A stretch of 64,000 bases of DNA from Pseudomonas sp. Choline-02u-1 (GTDB lineage Bacteria; Pseudomonadota; Gammaproteobacteria; Pseudomonadales; Pseudomonadaceae). Shown here piece by piece: positions 19,084 to 27,429 of this stretch. How positions within the stretch are numbered: the stretch's first letter is position 1; each line of letters starts with the position of its first letter. The translations under genes were made by a program, and so were the position numbers. Location: assembly GCF_002836515.1 (NCBI RefSeq), contig NZ_PJBC01000002.1, forward strand, positions 124,001-188,000, read 5' to 3'. The notes under the pieces are model-generated. The model was given only the letters and a program-made list of their open reading frames with translations, was not told the origin of the DNA and made no database searches.

Positions 19084-19111
19084 TAACCGTTGTACGTTTG
19101 CTGCGCGCATG

Positions 19112-19143
19112 AAAAAGCCCGCATGGCAATGCGGGCTTTTCTG
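19112..19143. terminator. Bidirectional intrinsic terminator
   Basis: AAAAGCCCGCAT and ATGCGGGCTTTT form a perfect stem around a three-base loop, with A-tract and T-tract ends. It separates the convergent pseudouridine-synthase gene and the small lipoprotein gene and should work in both directions. Confidence 0.9.
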
Positions 19144-19165
19144 TATCCGGTAACGACCCGGAGCC

Positions 19166-19387
19166 TTACAGCTCTTTGACGGTACGAACCTGATCCTTGT
19201 TGATGCGGGTCTCTTTGCCGTCCAGCTGCTGGAACTCGTAGAAGCCCGAATCATCATCGTATTTCGGGGTGTCGACGGCCTGGATTTCGCGACCGTCATT
19301 CAAGGTGATCACTGTCGGCGAGGAGCAACCGGCGAGGGTTGCCAAGCCCAGTGCGAGCATGAAAGTGGCGAGGGTCCGTTGAGTCAT
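19166..19387 (-). CDS. YgdI/YgdR-family small lipoprotein
   Basis: A 73-residue precursor with a lipoprotein signal peptide (LATFMLALGLATLAGC, lipobox LAGC, lipidated Cys21) and a mature part of about 52 residues carrying the YgdI/YgdR SH3-like fold (TVITLNDGREIQAVDTPKYD, GFYEFQQLDGKETRINKDQV). These proteins are tethered to the envelope; their role is not known. Ser at position +2 after the Cys favours outer-membrane sorting in the Lol scheme. The ATG at 19387 follows GGAGACAC. It stands alone, with a terminator on its 3' side. Confidence 0.88.
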   Translation of the reverse strand: MTQRTLATFMLALGLATLAGCSSPTVITLNDGREIQAVDTPKYDDDSGFYEFQQLDGKETRINKDQVRTVKEL

Positions 19388-19465
19388 GAGTGTGTCTCCG
19401 AATGGGAAATCTTCTGGTTACTGAGCTTGAGACGTAAACAAGGCGTGAGAGTTCCTTGGATGGTG

Positions 19466-20068
19466 TCAGTCTGACACAGTGTTGTGCAGATGTAACAATT
19501 CCGGCGTATTGAGGTTGGCCAGTCGCGGATCGTTGTCAGGGCATTGCAATGCGACGGCGCCGAGACTGCGCATCACCCGACCCGGGCTGCGTTCACCGGC
19601 ATGCCAGGCCGCTTCGAATGCCGGCAACAGCGCCACAGGTATCACGCACAGCAGCGGTTCCCAATGCTCGCCATGGCGCAGCATTAAAGGTTTTTCACGT
19701 TGCTGATCGGCAGTCATCAGCATGTCTTCCAGCAAGGCCTTGTCTATTCGCGGCACATCACACGGTAACACCAGCAAATGTCCATGGCGCGCCGCTTTCA
19801 GCCCTGCACGAATACCGGCCAGCGGGCCCGGAAAGTCTCCTTCGTCATCCATCACCAACTGATCGGCAAACGTGGCATAACGCTCGCGATTGCGGTTGCA
19901 GGAAATAATGAGATCGTCGGTCAGCAGCCGCACCTTGCGCTGTAAATGCGCGATCAAAGGCTCGCCCAGCCACTCGATAAGCCCCTTGTCCTGACCGCCC
20001 ATGCGTTGGCCGCGCCCACCGGCCAGAAGCAGGACTGAGCACGGCGGCAATTGGCTGTTCGGGGACAT
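19466..20068 (-). CDS. mobA: Molybdenum cofactor guanylyltransferase MobA
   Basis: A 200-residue cytoplasmic enzyme that transfers GMP from GTP to molybdopterin to make the bis-MGD cofactor. The nucleotide-binding signature [21 protein letters not shown] is at residues 13-32, and [17 protein letters not shown] and [11 protein letters not shown] are the further conserved MobA blocks (GPLAGI, PCDxP). The gene is divergent from moaB-moeA across an 80-base gap, so molybdenum cofactor genes are clustered here as I recall for P. aeruginosa PA3028-PA3030. ATG at 20068 follows GGAGAGTCGTC. Confidence 0.93.
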   Translation of the reverse strand: MSPNSQLPPCSVLLLAGGRGQRMGGQDKGLIEWLGEPLIAHLQRKVRLLTDDLIISCNRNRERYATFADQLVMDDEGDFPGPLAGIRAGLKAARHGHLLVLPCDVPRIDKALLEDMLMTADQQREKPLMLRHGEHWEPLLCVIPVALLPAFEAAWHAGERSPGRVMRSLGAVALQCPDNDPRLANLNTPELLHLHNTVSD

Positions 20069-20148
20069 GACGACTCTCCAGAGGGCGGCGGAAAAATGAG
20101 CCGCTGTGATATAACACCGGGCTGTTTCCCCTACAACTGGAAGAGCCT

Positions 20149-20688
20149 ATGAAAGCCAAGGCTGATGTACCTTTCGTGCCGCTCAATATTGCGGTGCTGA
20201 CTGTCAGCGACACTCGCACCCTGGAAACCGACACCTCCGGCCAGGTCTTCGTCGATCGCTTGATCGCGGCCGGCCACGCGCTGGCCGAGCGCGTTCTGCT
20301 CAAAGATGATCTGTATAAAATTCGCGCGCAAGTCGCCAACTGGATTGCAGACGATGTGGTTCAGGTCGTACTGATCACCGGCGGTACCGGCTTCACCGGG
20401 CGTGACAGCACGCCGGAAGCGGTGGCGTGTCTGCTCGACAAACAGGTCGACGGATTTGGCGAACTGTTCCGCCAGATTTCCGTGGCCGATATTGGCACTT
20501 CGACTGTGCAGTCCCGTGCCTTGGCAGGTCTGGCCAACGGTACGCTGGTGTGCTGCCTGCCGGGTTCGACCAATGCGGTGCGCACCGGATGGGATGGCAT
20601 CCTCGCTGAGCAACTGGACGCCCGTCATCGTCCGTGCAACTTCGTCACCCATCTGAAGCAGGCGGCGCCTTGTGAATCCCGTGGGTAA
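20149..20688 (+). CDS. moaB: Molybdenum cofactor biosynthesis protein MoaB
   Basis: A 179-residue protein of the MogA/MoaB family, which adenylylates molybdopterin before metal insertion. LTVSDTRT (residues about 17-24), LITGGTGFTGRDSTPEAV and LPGSTNAVRTGWDGIL are the family's binding motifs. ATG at 20149 is preceded by GGAAGAGCCT. The 3' end overlaps moeA by 17 bases in another frame, so the two are a coupled operon: MoaB provides the adenylylated intermediate and MoeA inserts molybdate. Confidence 0.93.
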   Translation: MKAKADVPFVPLNIAVLTVSDTRTLETDTSGQVFVDRLIAAGHALAERVLLKDDLYKIRAQVANWIADDVVQVVLITGGTGFTGRDSTPEAVACLLDKQVDGFGELFRQISVADIGTSTVQSRALAGLANGTLVCCLPGSTNAVRTGWDGILAEQLDARHRPCNFVTHLKQAAPCESRG

Positions 20689-21898
20689 GCCAGGCAAGAC
20701 CGGCAGCTTGCTGCCCGTCGAAGCGGCGCTCGAGCGGTTGCTCGACATGGCCGATGCGTCACGCATTGTCGAGTGCGAGCACTTGCCGCTGGCTCAAGTC
20801 GAAGGGCGCGTGCTGGCTGAAGATCTGATCTCGACTCTGGATCTGCCGCCGTGGCCGAACAGTGCCATGGACGGCTACGCCCTGAACCTGGCGGATTGGC
20901 AGGGCGAGCCGCTGCCGGTCAGTCAAACAGTGTTCGCCGGACAGTCTCCGCAGCCGTTGGAGTCGGGCACTTGCGCTCGCATCTTCACCGGTGCACCGCT
21001 GCCGCCGGGCGCTGACTGTGTAGAGATGCAGGAAAACGTCGACGTTCAGCCCGACGGGCCAGTGCGCTTTCTCGAACCTTTGAAAGCCGGGCAGAACATT
21101 CGACCGCAAGGCCAGGAAACCACAATCGGTGAAATGGTTCTGCAGGCAGGCACCCGATTGGGACCGATTGAGCAGGGCCTGGCTGCTTCGCTTGGCTGCG
21201 CCGGCCTCAACGTCGTGCGCAAGCCGCGCGTGGCAGTATTGTCCACCGGAGACGAGCTGGTCGAACCCGGTCAGGCATTGGGGCCCGGGCAAATCTACAA
21301 CAGCAACCGGGTGCTTTTGTGCAGCTGGCTGCAGCGTCTGGGTTGTGAAGTCATTGATGGCGGAATTCTTCCTGACGATCTGCCCACCACTCGGGCCCGC
21401 CTGGGCGAGCTGCAAGATGTCGATCTGATTCTCTCTACCGGCGGTGTCTCGGTGGGTGAAGCGGACTTCCTCGGCATTGCCCTGCGTGAAGAAGGCGAGT
21501 TGGCCCTGTGGAAGCTGGCCATCAAGCCGGGCAAGCCTTTGACGTTCGGCCATTTCCGCAACGTGCCGGTGATTGGTTTGCCCGGCAATCCCGCCTCGAC
21601 GCTGGTGACGTTCGCATTGTTGGCGCGGCCCTATCTGTTACGCCGCTTGGGTGTGCAAAACGTCGAGCCGCTCAAGTTTGCAGTGCCCGCGGGCTTTGGC
21701 TGGCCGGTGGCCGGAAATCGTCGCGAATATTTACGCGGACGTCTGGAGCAAGGGCGAGCAATCATTTATCGCAACCAGAGCTCGGGTGTGCTGCGTAGCG
21801 CGGCGTGGGCGGATGGACTGGTGGAGGTTCGAGAGGGGCGCACGTTGAGCGAGGGTGATGAAGTAAGCTTCATTGCGCTCAGTGAGCTTCTCGGATAA
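20672..21898 (+). CDS. moeA: Molybdopterin molybdenumtransferase MoeA
   Basis: A 408-residue enzyme that inserts molybdate into adenylylated molybdopterin. Characteristic blocks: LPPWPNSAMDGYAL (about 66-79), RIFTGAPLPPGAD (about 108-120), VAVLSTGDELVEPG and LSTGGVSVGEADF (the MoCF-binding region), and VIGLPGNPASTLVTF. The GTG at 20672 gives the longest form; a second in-frame GTG nine bases later is possible. Start choice is therefore uncertain by three residues. It overlaps moaB by 17 bases and ends the operon; no strong hairpin follows. Confidence 0.92.
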   Translation: MNPVGKPGKTGSLLPVEAALERLLDMADASRIVECEHLPLAQVEGRVLAEDLISTLDLPPWPNSAMDGYALNLADWQGEPLPVSQTVFAGQSPQPLESGTCARIFTGAPLPPGADCVEMQENVDVQPDGPVRFLEPLKAGQNIRPQGQETTIGEMVLQAGTRLGPIEQGLAASLGCAGLNVVRKPRVAVLSTGDELVEPGQALGPGQIYNSNRVLLCSWLQRLGCEVIDGGILPDDLPTTRARLGELQDVDLILSTGGVSVGEADFLGIALREEGELALWKLAIKPGKPLTFGHFRNVPVIGLPGNPASTLVTFALLARPYLLRRLGVQNVEPLKFAVPAGFGWPVAGNRREYLRGRLEQGRAIIYRNQSSGVLRSAAWADGLVEVREGRTLSEGDEVSFIALSELLG

Positions 21899-21956
21899 CC
21901 GTCTTGCCCATGCACGCGTCGGCTGGCAAGCACGGCGCGTGCAACGATTAATTCGG

Positions 21957-22151
21957 TCAGTTGCTGATCAGTGCCACCAATTGATCGAATCGGCTGTTGG
22001 CAACCCATCCCAGCAGGGCCAGGATGACAGCGGTTGCACCCGCCGAATACGCCAGACGATGTTTGATCGTCCGCACGTCATTGATCATTTCGTCCATGTC
22101 GCGACGCATGTATTTGAAGTGGGTTTCCAGCTCGCTGACACGGGGTTCCAT
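21957..22151 (-). CDS. Small coiled-coil membrane protein
   Basis: A 64-residue protein: an acidic/basic helical N-terminus (ELETHFKYMRRDMDEMINDV) followed by one membrane segment (about residues 34-53, YSAGATAVILALLGWVANS) and a short tail. ATG at 22151 is preceded by GGAGAG at six bases, an excellent ribosome binding site. The frame remains open to an ATG at 22265, which would add 38 residues of low-complexity sequence without a good ribosome binding site. I recognise no family beyond phage-like or hypothetical one-helix proteins. It sits alone between moeA and the lipid kinase. Confidence 0.65.
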   Translation of the reverse strand: MEPRVSELETHFKYMRRDMDEMINDVRTIKHRLAYSAGATAVILALLGWVANSRFDQLVALISN

Positions 22152-22579
22152 ATCAGACTCTCCAGTGTTCTTGGCGCTGTTGCAAAAGTCAGGTTTCTTG
22201 CTCGCGCGACTTTCGGCGAGAGCGGCGACCGGGCTCACCGGTGCCTTGGTTTCATGGTTGTGCATGGAAGTATTCGCCTATCGTAACAACTGTACGTTTG
22301 CTGGTTTTTCCAATGCGCGATTCATGAAAATGAATCGAGGGGTATCCGTTCATTACCGGCACATCCTTGTGTTATTGGGTTGAAGGTTGATGCTGCCGGC
22401 ACACGGTGACCCAAGGGACGGGCGTGGTCAATTAAGCCGATTCCTCTTGTTACGTAAGAAAAAATACCGCTGTGCAGGACGCTGGCTGTTGAAAGAGGAA
22501 TAAATTGCCGACCCCGTGGCTTTTTCGAAGCGCGAAGTGGTCAAGATGTTTCAACCGATTCAATTCTTGGAGTGACGTT
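22152..22579. other. Divergent intergenic region before the lipid kinase gene
   Basis: About 430 bases between the small leftward membrane-protein gene and the rightward lipid-kinase gene. The first 114 bases could encode an N-terminal extension of the small protein. The rest (22266-22579) is A+T-richer and should hold divergent promoters; the stretch CTTGTTACGTAAGAAAAAAT at 22447-22466 stands out but no precise promoter can be assigned. Confidence 0.35.
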
Positions 22580-23497
22580 ATGAGTGAACGCCGGGCACTG
22601 CTGATTTTGCATGGCAAACAGGCACTCAACGAGGATGTTCGCGCGGCTGTCGAGGCCAAGCGTGAGCAAGGCTGGGAGCTTGCTGTGCGTGTGACCTGGG
22701 AGGCCGGGGACGCCCAGCGTCTGGTAGCGGAAGCGTTGGCAGCGGGCTACAGCAAGATCATTGCCGGCGGCGGCGACGGTACCTTGCGTGATATCGCCGA
22801 AGCGCTGGCTCAGCATCCACAGAAAGCCAGTCTTGTCTTGCTACCGCTCGGCACTGCCAACGATTTTTCCCGCGCCGCCGGTATTTCTCTGGAGCCGGCG
22901 CAGGCTCTCGATTTGCTGGATGTCGAGCCTTCGGCTATCGATCTGGGCGAAGTTGGCGGGCAGATTTTCCTGAACATGGCGACGGGCGGATTCGGCAGTC
23001 AGGTCACCGCCAATACTTCGGAAGACCTGAAAAAGGTCTTGGGCGGCGCCGCTTATCTGTTTACCGGCCTGACTCGGTTCAGCGAGCTGCATGCCGCTTA
23101 TGGCGAGTTGCAGGGGCCGGACTTTCATTGGCAGGGTGAGCTGCTGGCGCTGGGCATCGGTAACGGACGGCAGGCGGGTGGCGGCCATGTGTTGTGCCCT
23201 GAGGCCCGAGTCAACGACGGTTTGCTCGACATCAGCATTCTGCCGGCACCGCAGGAACTGGTCGGCACGCTGAAGAACCTGCTGAGCGAGGGTTTCGGTC
23301 TTGAAAACATGTTTGTGCGAGCGCGGTTGCCGTGGGTCGAGATCAAGGTTGCCGAAGGGCTGAGCATCAATCTCGACGGCGAGCCGCTGGAAGGCGACAG
23401 TCTGCGGTTCGTTGCTAAACCTGCAGCGTTGCAGGTGCATTTGCCAAAGGATTCGCCGTTATTGGGCCAGCGACCGTCAATCAGTCATCAAGGCTGA
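22580..23497 (+). CDS. yegS: YegS-like lipid kinase (diacylglycerol kinase catalytic domain)
   Basis: A 305-residue cytoplasmic kinase. The catalytic glycine-rich motif is IIAGGGDGTLRDIAEAL (about residues 59-75), followed by LLPLGTANDFSRAAGI (the PLGTxNDFAR block) and the NMATGGFGS and LDGEPL motifs of the YegS/DagK family. E. coli YegS phosphorylates phosphatidylglycerol in vitro; the natural substrate here is not known. ATG at 22580 follows TTGGAGTGACGTT. The last 17 bases overlap the end of the convergent response-regulator gene. Confidence 0.9.
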   Translation: MSERRALLILHGKQALNEDVRAAVEAKREQGWELAVRVTWEAGDAQRLVAEALAAGYSKIIAGGGDGTLRDIAEALAQHPQKASLVLLPLGTANDFSRAAGISLEPAQALDLLDVEPSAIDLGEVGGQIFLNMATGGFGSQVTANTSEDLKKVLGGAAYLFTGLTRFSELHAAYGELQGPDFHWQGELLALGIGNGRQAGGGHVLCPEARVNDGLLDISILPAPQELVGTLKNLLSEGFGLENMFVRARLPWVEIKVAEGLSINLDGEPLEGDSLRFVAKPAALQVHLPKDSPLLGQRPSISHQG

Positions 23498-24140
23498 TGA
23501 TCTGTTCGCGGACGGCGAACAGCACCAGACCCGCCACGTCGTAGATTTGCAGGCGCTTCATGATCTGTGCACGGTGGGTTTCAACGGTCTTGACGCTCAA
23601 ACCCAGACCATTGGCAATTTCGCGGGTCGATTTGCCGCGCACGATCAGTCGGAGAATTTCCAGCTGGCGTGCGGTCAGGTTGTGCGAATCGGCGATGTCT
23701 GGCTGGCTTTTCTGATTTCGGGTCAATGCCTGATTGATCACCGTATGAGCAATGGCGGGGCTCAGGTAGCGTTCGTTGTTGCGCAGGGCTTCGAGCGCGT
23801 GCTCGAGCTCGGTGGCCGTGGTGTCCTTGAGCAGATACCCGTGGGCACCCGACTCGAGTGCCTGCATGATCAGCGCCGGATCGGTGTGCATCGACAGGAT
23901 CAGCACTTTGCTCTGCGGGCGCACACGCTTGAGGCGTTGCAGCGCTTCCAGACCTCCCGTCTCTTTCATCGAGATGTCCAGCAATACGATGTCTGGGCTC
24001 AAATGCTCGACCATCTCAAGCAATTGCGAACCATCACTGGCTTCGCCGATTACCGCATAACCGGGAATATCCAGTACCAGAGCGCGCACGCCGGCTCTGA
24101 TCAGCGAGTGGTCATCCACCAGAAGTAAGTTACAAGTCAA
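23481..24140 (-). CDS. NarL/LuxR-type response regulator
   Basis: A 219-residue regulator: receiver domain (LLLVDDHSLIRAGVRALV, IVLLDISMKETGGLEAL with the phospho-acceptor Asp, LSMHTDPALIMQALESGAHG with the Thr/Lys switch LLKD) and a C-terminal LuxR helix-turn-helix (LTARQLEILRLIVRGKSTRE). It starts 4 bases inside the end of the upstream histidine-kinase gene (ATGA-type overlap), so the two form a cognate pair. It ends by overlapping yegS by 17 bases, tail to tail. Targets are unknown. Confidence 0.9.
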   Translation of the reverse strand: MTCNLLLVDDHSLIRAGVRALVLDIPGYAVIGEASDGSQLLEMVEHLSPDIVLLDISMKETGGLEALQRLKRVRPQSKVLILSMHTDPALIMQALESGAHGYLLKDTTATELEHALEALRNNERYLSPAIAHTVINQALTRNQKSQPDIADSHNLTARQLEILRLIVRGKSTREIANGLGLSVKTVETHRAQIMKRLQIYDVAGLVLFAVREQIISLDD

Positions 24141-25030
24141 CGCATAACCTTATTTGTACTGGCCCGTTCGAGTGCCCGAGGCGCCCACGGGAATAGTGCT
24201 TCGATTCGAGTGCCTTTGCCCGGCTCGCTGACGACATTCAACGTGCCGCCCAGTTGTTCGATACGCTCGGCCATTCCGGCCATGCCGCGTTGACCTTCCC
24301 TCGCCGGGTCGGCCGCCGGGGCGAAGCCAAGGCCGTCATCACTGATCAACAGCGTAAGACCTTGCGGCAATCGCTGTACCCGAATCAACAGGTTTTTCGC
24401 CTGCGCGTGTCGCAGGATGTTGGTTACGGCTTCCTGAGTAATGCGAAACGCCGCGACGGCCATTTCTTCGGGGATGCCGTTGAGCCGTTGCTGGCAGTCG
24501 AGACTCCAATTGACCGAGGTGTTGGCCAGCGTCTTGAGCAAATGTGCGCGCAGGCTGGCTTCAAGGCCCAGACTGGTCAATTGGCGCGGATTGAGAATGG
24601 CCGAGACGTCGCGCACTTTGGTCAGGGTTTCATCCAGCGTGTCGCAAAGCACCGTGCATTGTTCCTGGAGTTCTACCGGCAGACGGCGTTTGAGCCAGTC
24701 ACTTTGCAGCTTGGCGGCGGTCAGCAACTGGCCGATATCGTCGTGCAATTCACGGCTGAGTCGATGGCGCTCGTTTTCCTGGACTTGCAGCAGACGGTCA
24801 GCCAGTTCCTGTGGCTGAAACTTGATCGACTTGCGCGACAAGCGATATTGGACCCAGACGCAGGCGGTAGCGGCGACGTCGATTGCCAGCAACCCCAGCG
24901 GTATGTGCGCGGAAAAAACATAGGCCAGCAAACTGCCAAGGGTCGCCAGAACACACAGCACAAGTGTGAAGCGCCGAGCGTTTTCCCGTGAGGGTGGCCA
25001 TGTGATGAGTGACTTGAGGCTGGCGTACAT
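24137..25030 (-). CDS. DegS/NarX-type sensor histidine kinase
   Basis: A sensor kinase of about 297 residues with two membrane segments near the N-terminus (FTLVLCVLATLGSLLAYVF and IPLGLLAIDVAATACVWVQY), almost no periplasmic domain, then HisKA_3 (RHRLSRELHDDIGQLLTAAK, phospho-acceptor in ELHDDIG), and HATPase_c (EAVTNILRHAQAKN, ISDDGLGFAP, RGMAGMAERIEQLGG). The small sensor suggests sensing within the membrane or through a partner. ATG at 25030 is assumed; an in-frame TTG at 25045 is also possible and neither has a strong ribosome binding site. Its regulator partner overlaps at the 3' end. Confidence 0.88.
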   Translation of the reverse strand: MYASLKSLITWPPSRENARRFTLVLCVLATLGSLLAYVFSAHIPLGLLAIDVAATACVWVQYRLSRKSIKFQPQELADRLLQVQENERHRLSRELHDDIGQLLTAAKLQSDWLKRRLPVELQEQCTVLCDTLDETLTKVRDVSAILNPRQLTSLGLEASLRAHLLKTLANTSVNWSLDCQQRLNGIPEEMAVAAFRITQEAVTNILRHAQAKNLLIRVQRLPQGLTLLISDDGLGFAPAADPAREGQRGMAGMAERIEQLGGTLNVVSEPGKGTRIEALFPWAPRALERASTNKVMR

Positions 25031-25490
25031 AACGGATGGAGCCAATGGATGTTCACTGCGGGCAGACCGGCCAGCGAATGGCGGATCTCTGTTTGGAAAA
25101 CTGTCAATTATGGTATTAATTCATGCCGCATTCGTTGAGCAATCAACGACTGCCAATAACATCGCTAATGAAACAATGAAGTCAGCTTGCCATTAAGCGG
25201 CAGGCAACTAACCGGCGGCATAATACCACTTAACATACCGTTGGTCGCGGTCGCTATATATGTCTGTTCGGTCAGGAAACAGCGGTTCGTGGACGCAAGT
25301 TCCATGTTGAAAAGTTGGAATTGTTGTATTCGGACGACTTCGATGTACCTCGAAGTGTCGCTGCGTGGGCACAGGGAAAACCCTGATAAAGGTGCCTGGA
25401 AATTAACCGGTGATCGGGCTGACTATTTGGCCCGGAGTGTCGCTGGTGGATACGCACTATTCAATTACGACAGTATCGCAGCCTCTTGCC
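25031..25490. other. A+T-rich intergenic region, no gene called
   Basis: About 460 bases upstream of the sensor-kinase gene and downstream of the HPt-like gene, poorer in GC than the flanks. It must hold the promoter of the two-component operon. A hairpin with stem ACTTCGA/TCGAAGT lies around 25336-25355. A rightward frame through 25187-25519 shows neither codon bias nor a family signature and is not called. A small RNA cannot be excluded. Confidence 0.35.
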
Positions 25491-25961
25491 TCACGCCTGG
25501 CGCGCCGTCAGAGAGGTAGGAAGCAAACGTTTGCTGATCATTTCAGGCTCCAGAGTGTCCTGACCCATCTGTGCCGCGAAGGCTTCGAGCAGGGCTGCCT
25601 GCTCGCTGCCATCAAGGCTCAGTTGTCCGGTTTTATGATCGACGAGTTCAAGCTGCCAGGCCATCAGGGTGAAACAGTCGCGCAAAGCATCGAGGGCCTG
25701 TTCGTGCAGGTCGACTCGATCCTGGGTCAAATTCAGCAGGCCATAGATGTGCAGGGAAAACTCGGAGATCGATTCCAGCGCCAAAGCTTCGGCCCGGGCG
25801 GCCAGCTTCAGCAGAGTGCCGAGCATACAGTCGATGGCATCCTTGTCATTGCTGATCAGTTGCAGATGGCTCAGGCACTCTTCGGACTTGGCGAGAAGCG
25901 TTTCGGCCTCAACCAGAAATTCGGGGAAGCGTTGCGCCCAGTCTTTACGGTCGATTGGCAT
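25491..25961 (-). CDS. HPt-like helical protein lacking the phospho-histidine
   Basis: A 156-residue, all-helical soluble protein. Its pattern (FLVEAETLLAKSEECLSHL, DAIDCMLGTLLKLAARAEAL, ISEFSLHIYGLLN, LRDCFTLMAWQLELV) resembles the CheA P1/HPt four-helix bundle, but where HxLKGxA is expected it reads LKLAARAEAL, with no histidine. The likeness is from pattern, not a search. ATG at 25961 was chosen since GGTGGAA lies at suitable spacing; an ATG six bases upstream is also possible. It is transcribed away from the cheV-like gene across a shared 450-base region, which makes a chemotaxis or signalling link plausible but unproven. Confidence 0.6.
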   Translation of the reverse strand: MPIDRKDWAQRFPEFLVEAETLLAKSEECLSHLQLISNDKDAIDCMLGTLLKLAARAEALALESISEFSLHIYGLLNLTQDRVDLHEQALDALRDCFTLMAWQLELVDHKTGQLSLDGSEQAALLEAFAAQMGQDTLEPEMISKRLLPTSLTARQA

Positions 25962-26192
25962 GTTCATTTCCACCACGTCGGGTTGGGTGACGGATGGCCG
26001 AGTGTGGCGACGATCATGAATCGTCGGCAGATCGCGCCCGGCGGTGCAGGTGCACGGACCGAGGGATTCCAGAGGGTGAGTTGCCACTGAACTGCGATCG
26101 CACACAATAGCCTGACTCCGTTCATGCAATGAGAATGGCGTCACAGTAATGGCTATTGGAAATGGCGAATATCAGGTCGGGCCTGATTGATT

Positions 26193-26209
26193 CTAGGGGA
26201 ATCCCTTAG
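26193..26209. promoter_or_regulatory. Near-palindrome in the divergent cheV promoter region
   Basis: CTAGGGGAATCCCTTAG is an imperfect palindrome (CTA-GGG half against CCC-TAG half) in the 454-base gap between the HPt-like gene (ends its 5' side at 25961) and cheV (26416). It could be an operator for one of the divergent promoters; no regulator is suggested by the sequence. The remainder of the gap holds the FliA promoter listed separately. Confidence 0.3.
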
Positions 26210-26346
26210 GCGAAGGAACCTAACTGGCAAATCGAGGTCGTGCCGCAATGAATCTAGCAGATGAAATCAGGAATGCCAGTAAAGCATGATGTCAGTGTGA
26301 CATCAATGGTCGTTTATGGCATTTTTAGCGGCGCGCTTTACAGCAA

Positions 26347-26373
26347 TCAAGATTAGCTGAATGCAGCCGATAA
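26347..26373 (+). promoter_or_regulatory. Sigma-28 (FliA) promoter for the cheV-like gene
   Basis: TCAAGATT, 11 bases, GCCGATAA. The -10 half is identical to the FliA consensus GCCGATAA and the -35 half matches TAAAGTTT at six of eight positions (the TCAAG form is usual in Pseudomonas). It lies about 42 bases upstream of the cheV ATG, on the right strand. Confidence 0.8.
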
Positions 26374-26415
26374 ACCCCCATAGTGAATTCATCAGAACAA
26401 GCCCAGGAGTCATTG

Positions 26416-27351
26416 ATGGCCGGCATTCTCGACACGGTAGACCAACGCACGCAACTGGTGGGTGAGAATCGCCTGGAAATCCTCATGTTCCGTTTGGCCG
26501 GACGCCAGTTGTTCGCGATCAACGTGTTCAAGGTTCAGGAAGTGCTGCAACTGCCGAAGTTGACCCTGATGCCGCAGCGTCATCCATTTGTCTGCGGTGT
26601 GGTCAATCTGCGCGGCCAGACATTGCCGGTGATCGACCTGTCCCAGGCGATCGGCATGCGCCCACTGGTGCCGGGCCCGAACAGCACGATCATCGTCACC
26701 GAATACAACCGTTCGGTGCAGGCCTTTCTCGTCGGCGGGGTCGACCGCATCGTCAACATGAACTGGGAAGCCATTCTGCCGCCGCCGACCAGTGCCGGCC
26801 GTCAGCATTATCTGACCGCGATCAGCAAGGTCGACGATCAGTTGGTCGAGATCATCGACGTTGAAAAAGTCCTTGCCGAAATCGTCCCCTACAACGCCAA
26901 GGTCTCGCGCGAGAAGCTCGACGATCCGGTACTCGAACGCGCGCGTGGCCGCGAAGTGTTGCTGGTGGATGACTCCAACGTGGCGCTGTCGCAACTTCGC
27001 GATACCCTCGGCCAGCTCGGGGTGAAAATGCATATTGCCAGCGACGGTCTGAAAGCCTTGAACATGCTCAAGGCCTGGGCCGAAACCGGCGTCAACATGA
27101 CTGACAAATTGCTGATGATCTTCACCGATGCGGAAATGCCGGAAATGGACGGTTATCGCCTGACCACGGAAATCCGCAACGACCCACGCCTGCGTGGCCT
27201 GTACGTTGTATTGCACACGTCGTTATCGGGGAGTTTCAACGACTCGATGGTGAAAAAGGTCGGTTGCGACAACTTCCTCTCCAAGTTCCAGCCGGACAAG
27301 CTGGTCGATGTGGTGCGCCAGCGGCTGATGCTCGACGCCGTGCCGGCCTGA
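26416..27351 (+). CDS. cheV: CheV-like chemotaxis coupling protein (CheW + receiver)
   Basis: A 311-residue cytoplasmic protein. An N-terminal CheW domain (about residues 18-160: EILMFRLAGRQLFAINVFKV, VCGVVNLRGQTLPVIDLSQA) couples receptors to CheA, and a C-terminal receiver domain (about 180-305: VLLVDDSNVALSQL, IFTDAEMPEMDGYRL with the phospho-acceptor Asp, VLHTSLSG switch Thr/Ser, and Lys in FLSKFQPDKL) permits adaptation by phosphorylation. ATG at 26416 has AGGAG at good spacing. The FliA promoter upstream shows it belongs to the flagellar/chemotaxis regulon although no other che genes are near. A hairpin terminator follows. Pseudomonads have several CheV paralogues, so the exact one is not assigned. 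Confidence 0.9.
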   Translation: MAGILDTVDQRTQLVGENRLEILMFRLAGRQLFAINVFKVQEVLQLPKLTLMPQRHPFVCGVVNLRGQTLPVIDLSQAIGMRPLVPGPNSTIIVTEYNRSVQAFLVGGVDRIVNMNWEAILPPPTSAGRQHYLTAISKVDDQLVEIIDVEKVLAEIVPYNAKVSREKLDDPVLERARGREVLLVDDSNVALSQLRDTLGQLGVKMHIASDGLKALNMLKAWAETGVNMTDKLLMIFTDAEMPEMDGYRLTTEIRNDPRLRGLYVVLHTSLSGSFNDSMVKKVGCDNFLSKFQPDKLVDVVRQRLMLDAVPA

Positions 27352-27381
27352 CAGACTGGTTTCTGTCCACACTTTGATTCC

Positions 27382-27412
27382 ACGCCGCCGCTCGTATAGG
27401 GTGGCGTTTTTT
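27382..27412 (+). terminator. Intrinsic terminator after cheV
   Basis: ACGCCGCC pairs with GGTGGCGT (one G-T wobble) around a 10-base loop and is followed by TTTTTC. It lies 30 bases after the cheV stop and ends 18 bases before the MOSC gene's ATG at 27430. Confidence 0.75.
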
Positions 27413-27429
27413 CATCAAGGAAGCTGGCC

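Noticed and set aside
25187..25519. 110-codon rightward frame
   Set aside because: No ribosome binding site, no Pseudomonas-like codon use and overlaps the end of the HPt-like gene.
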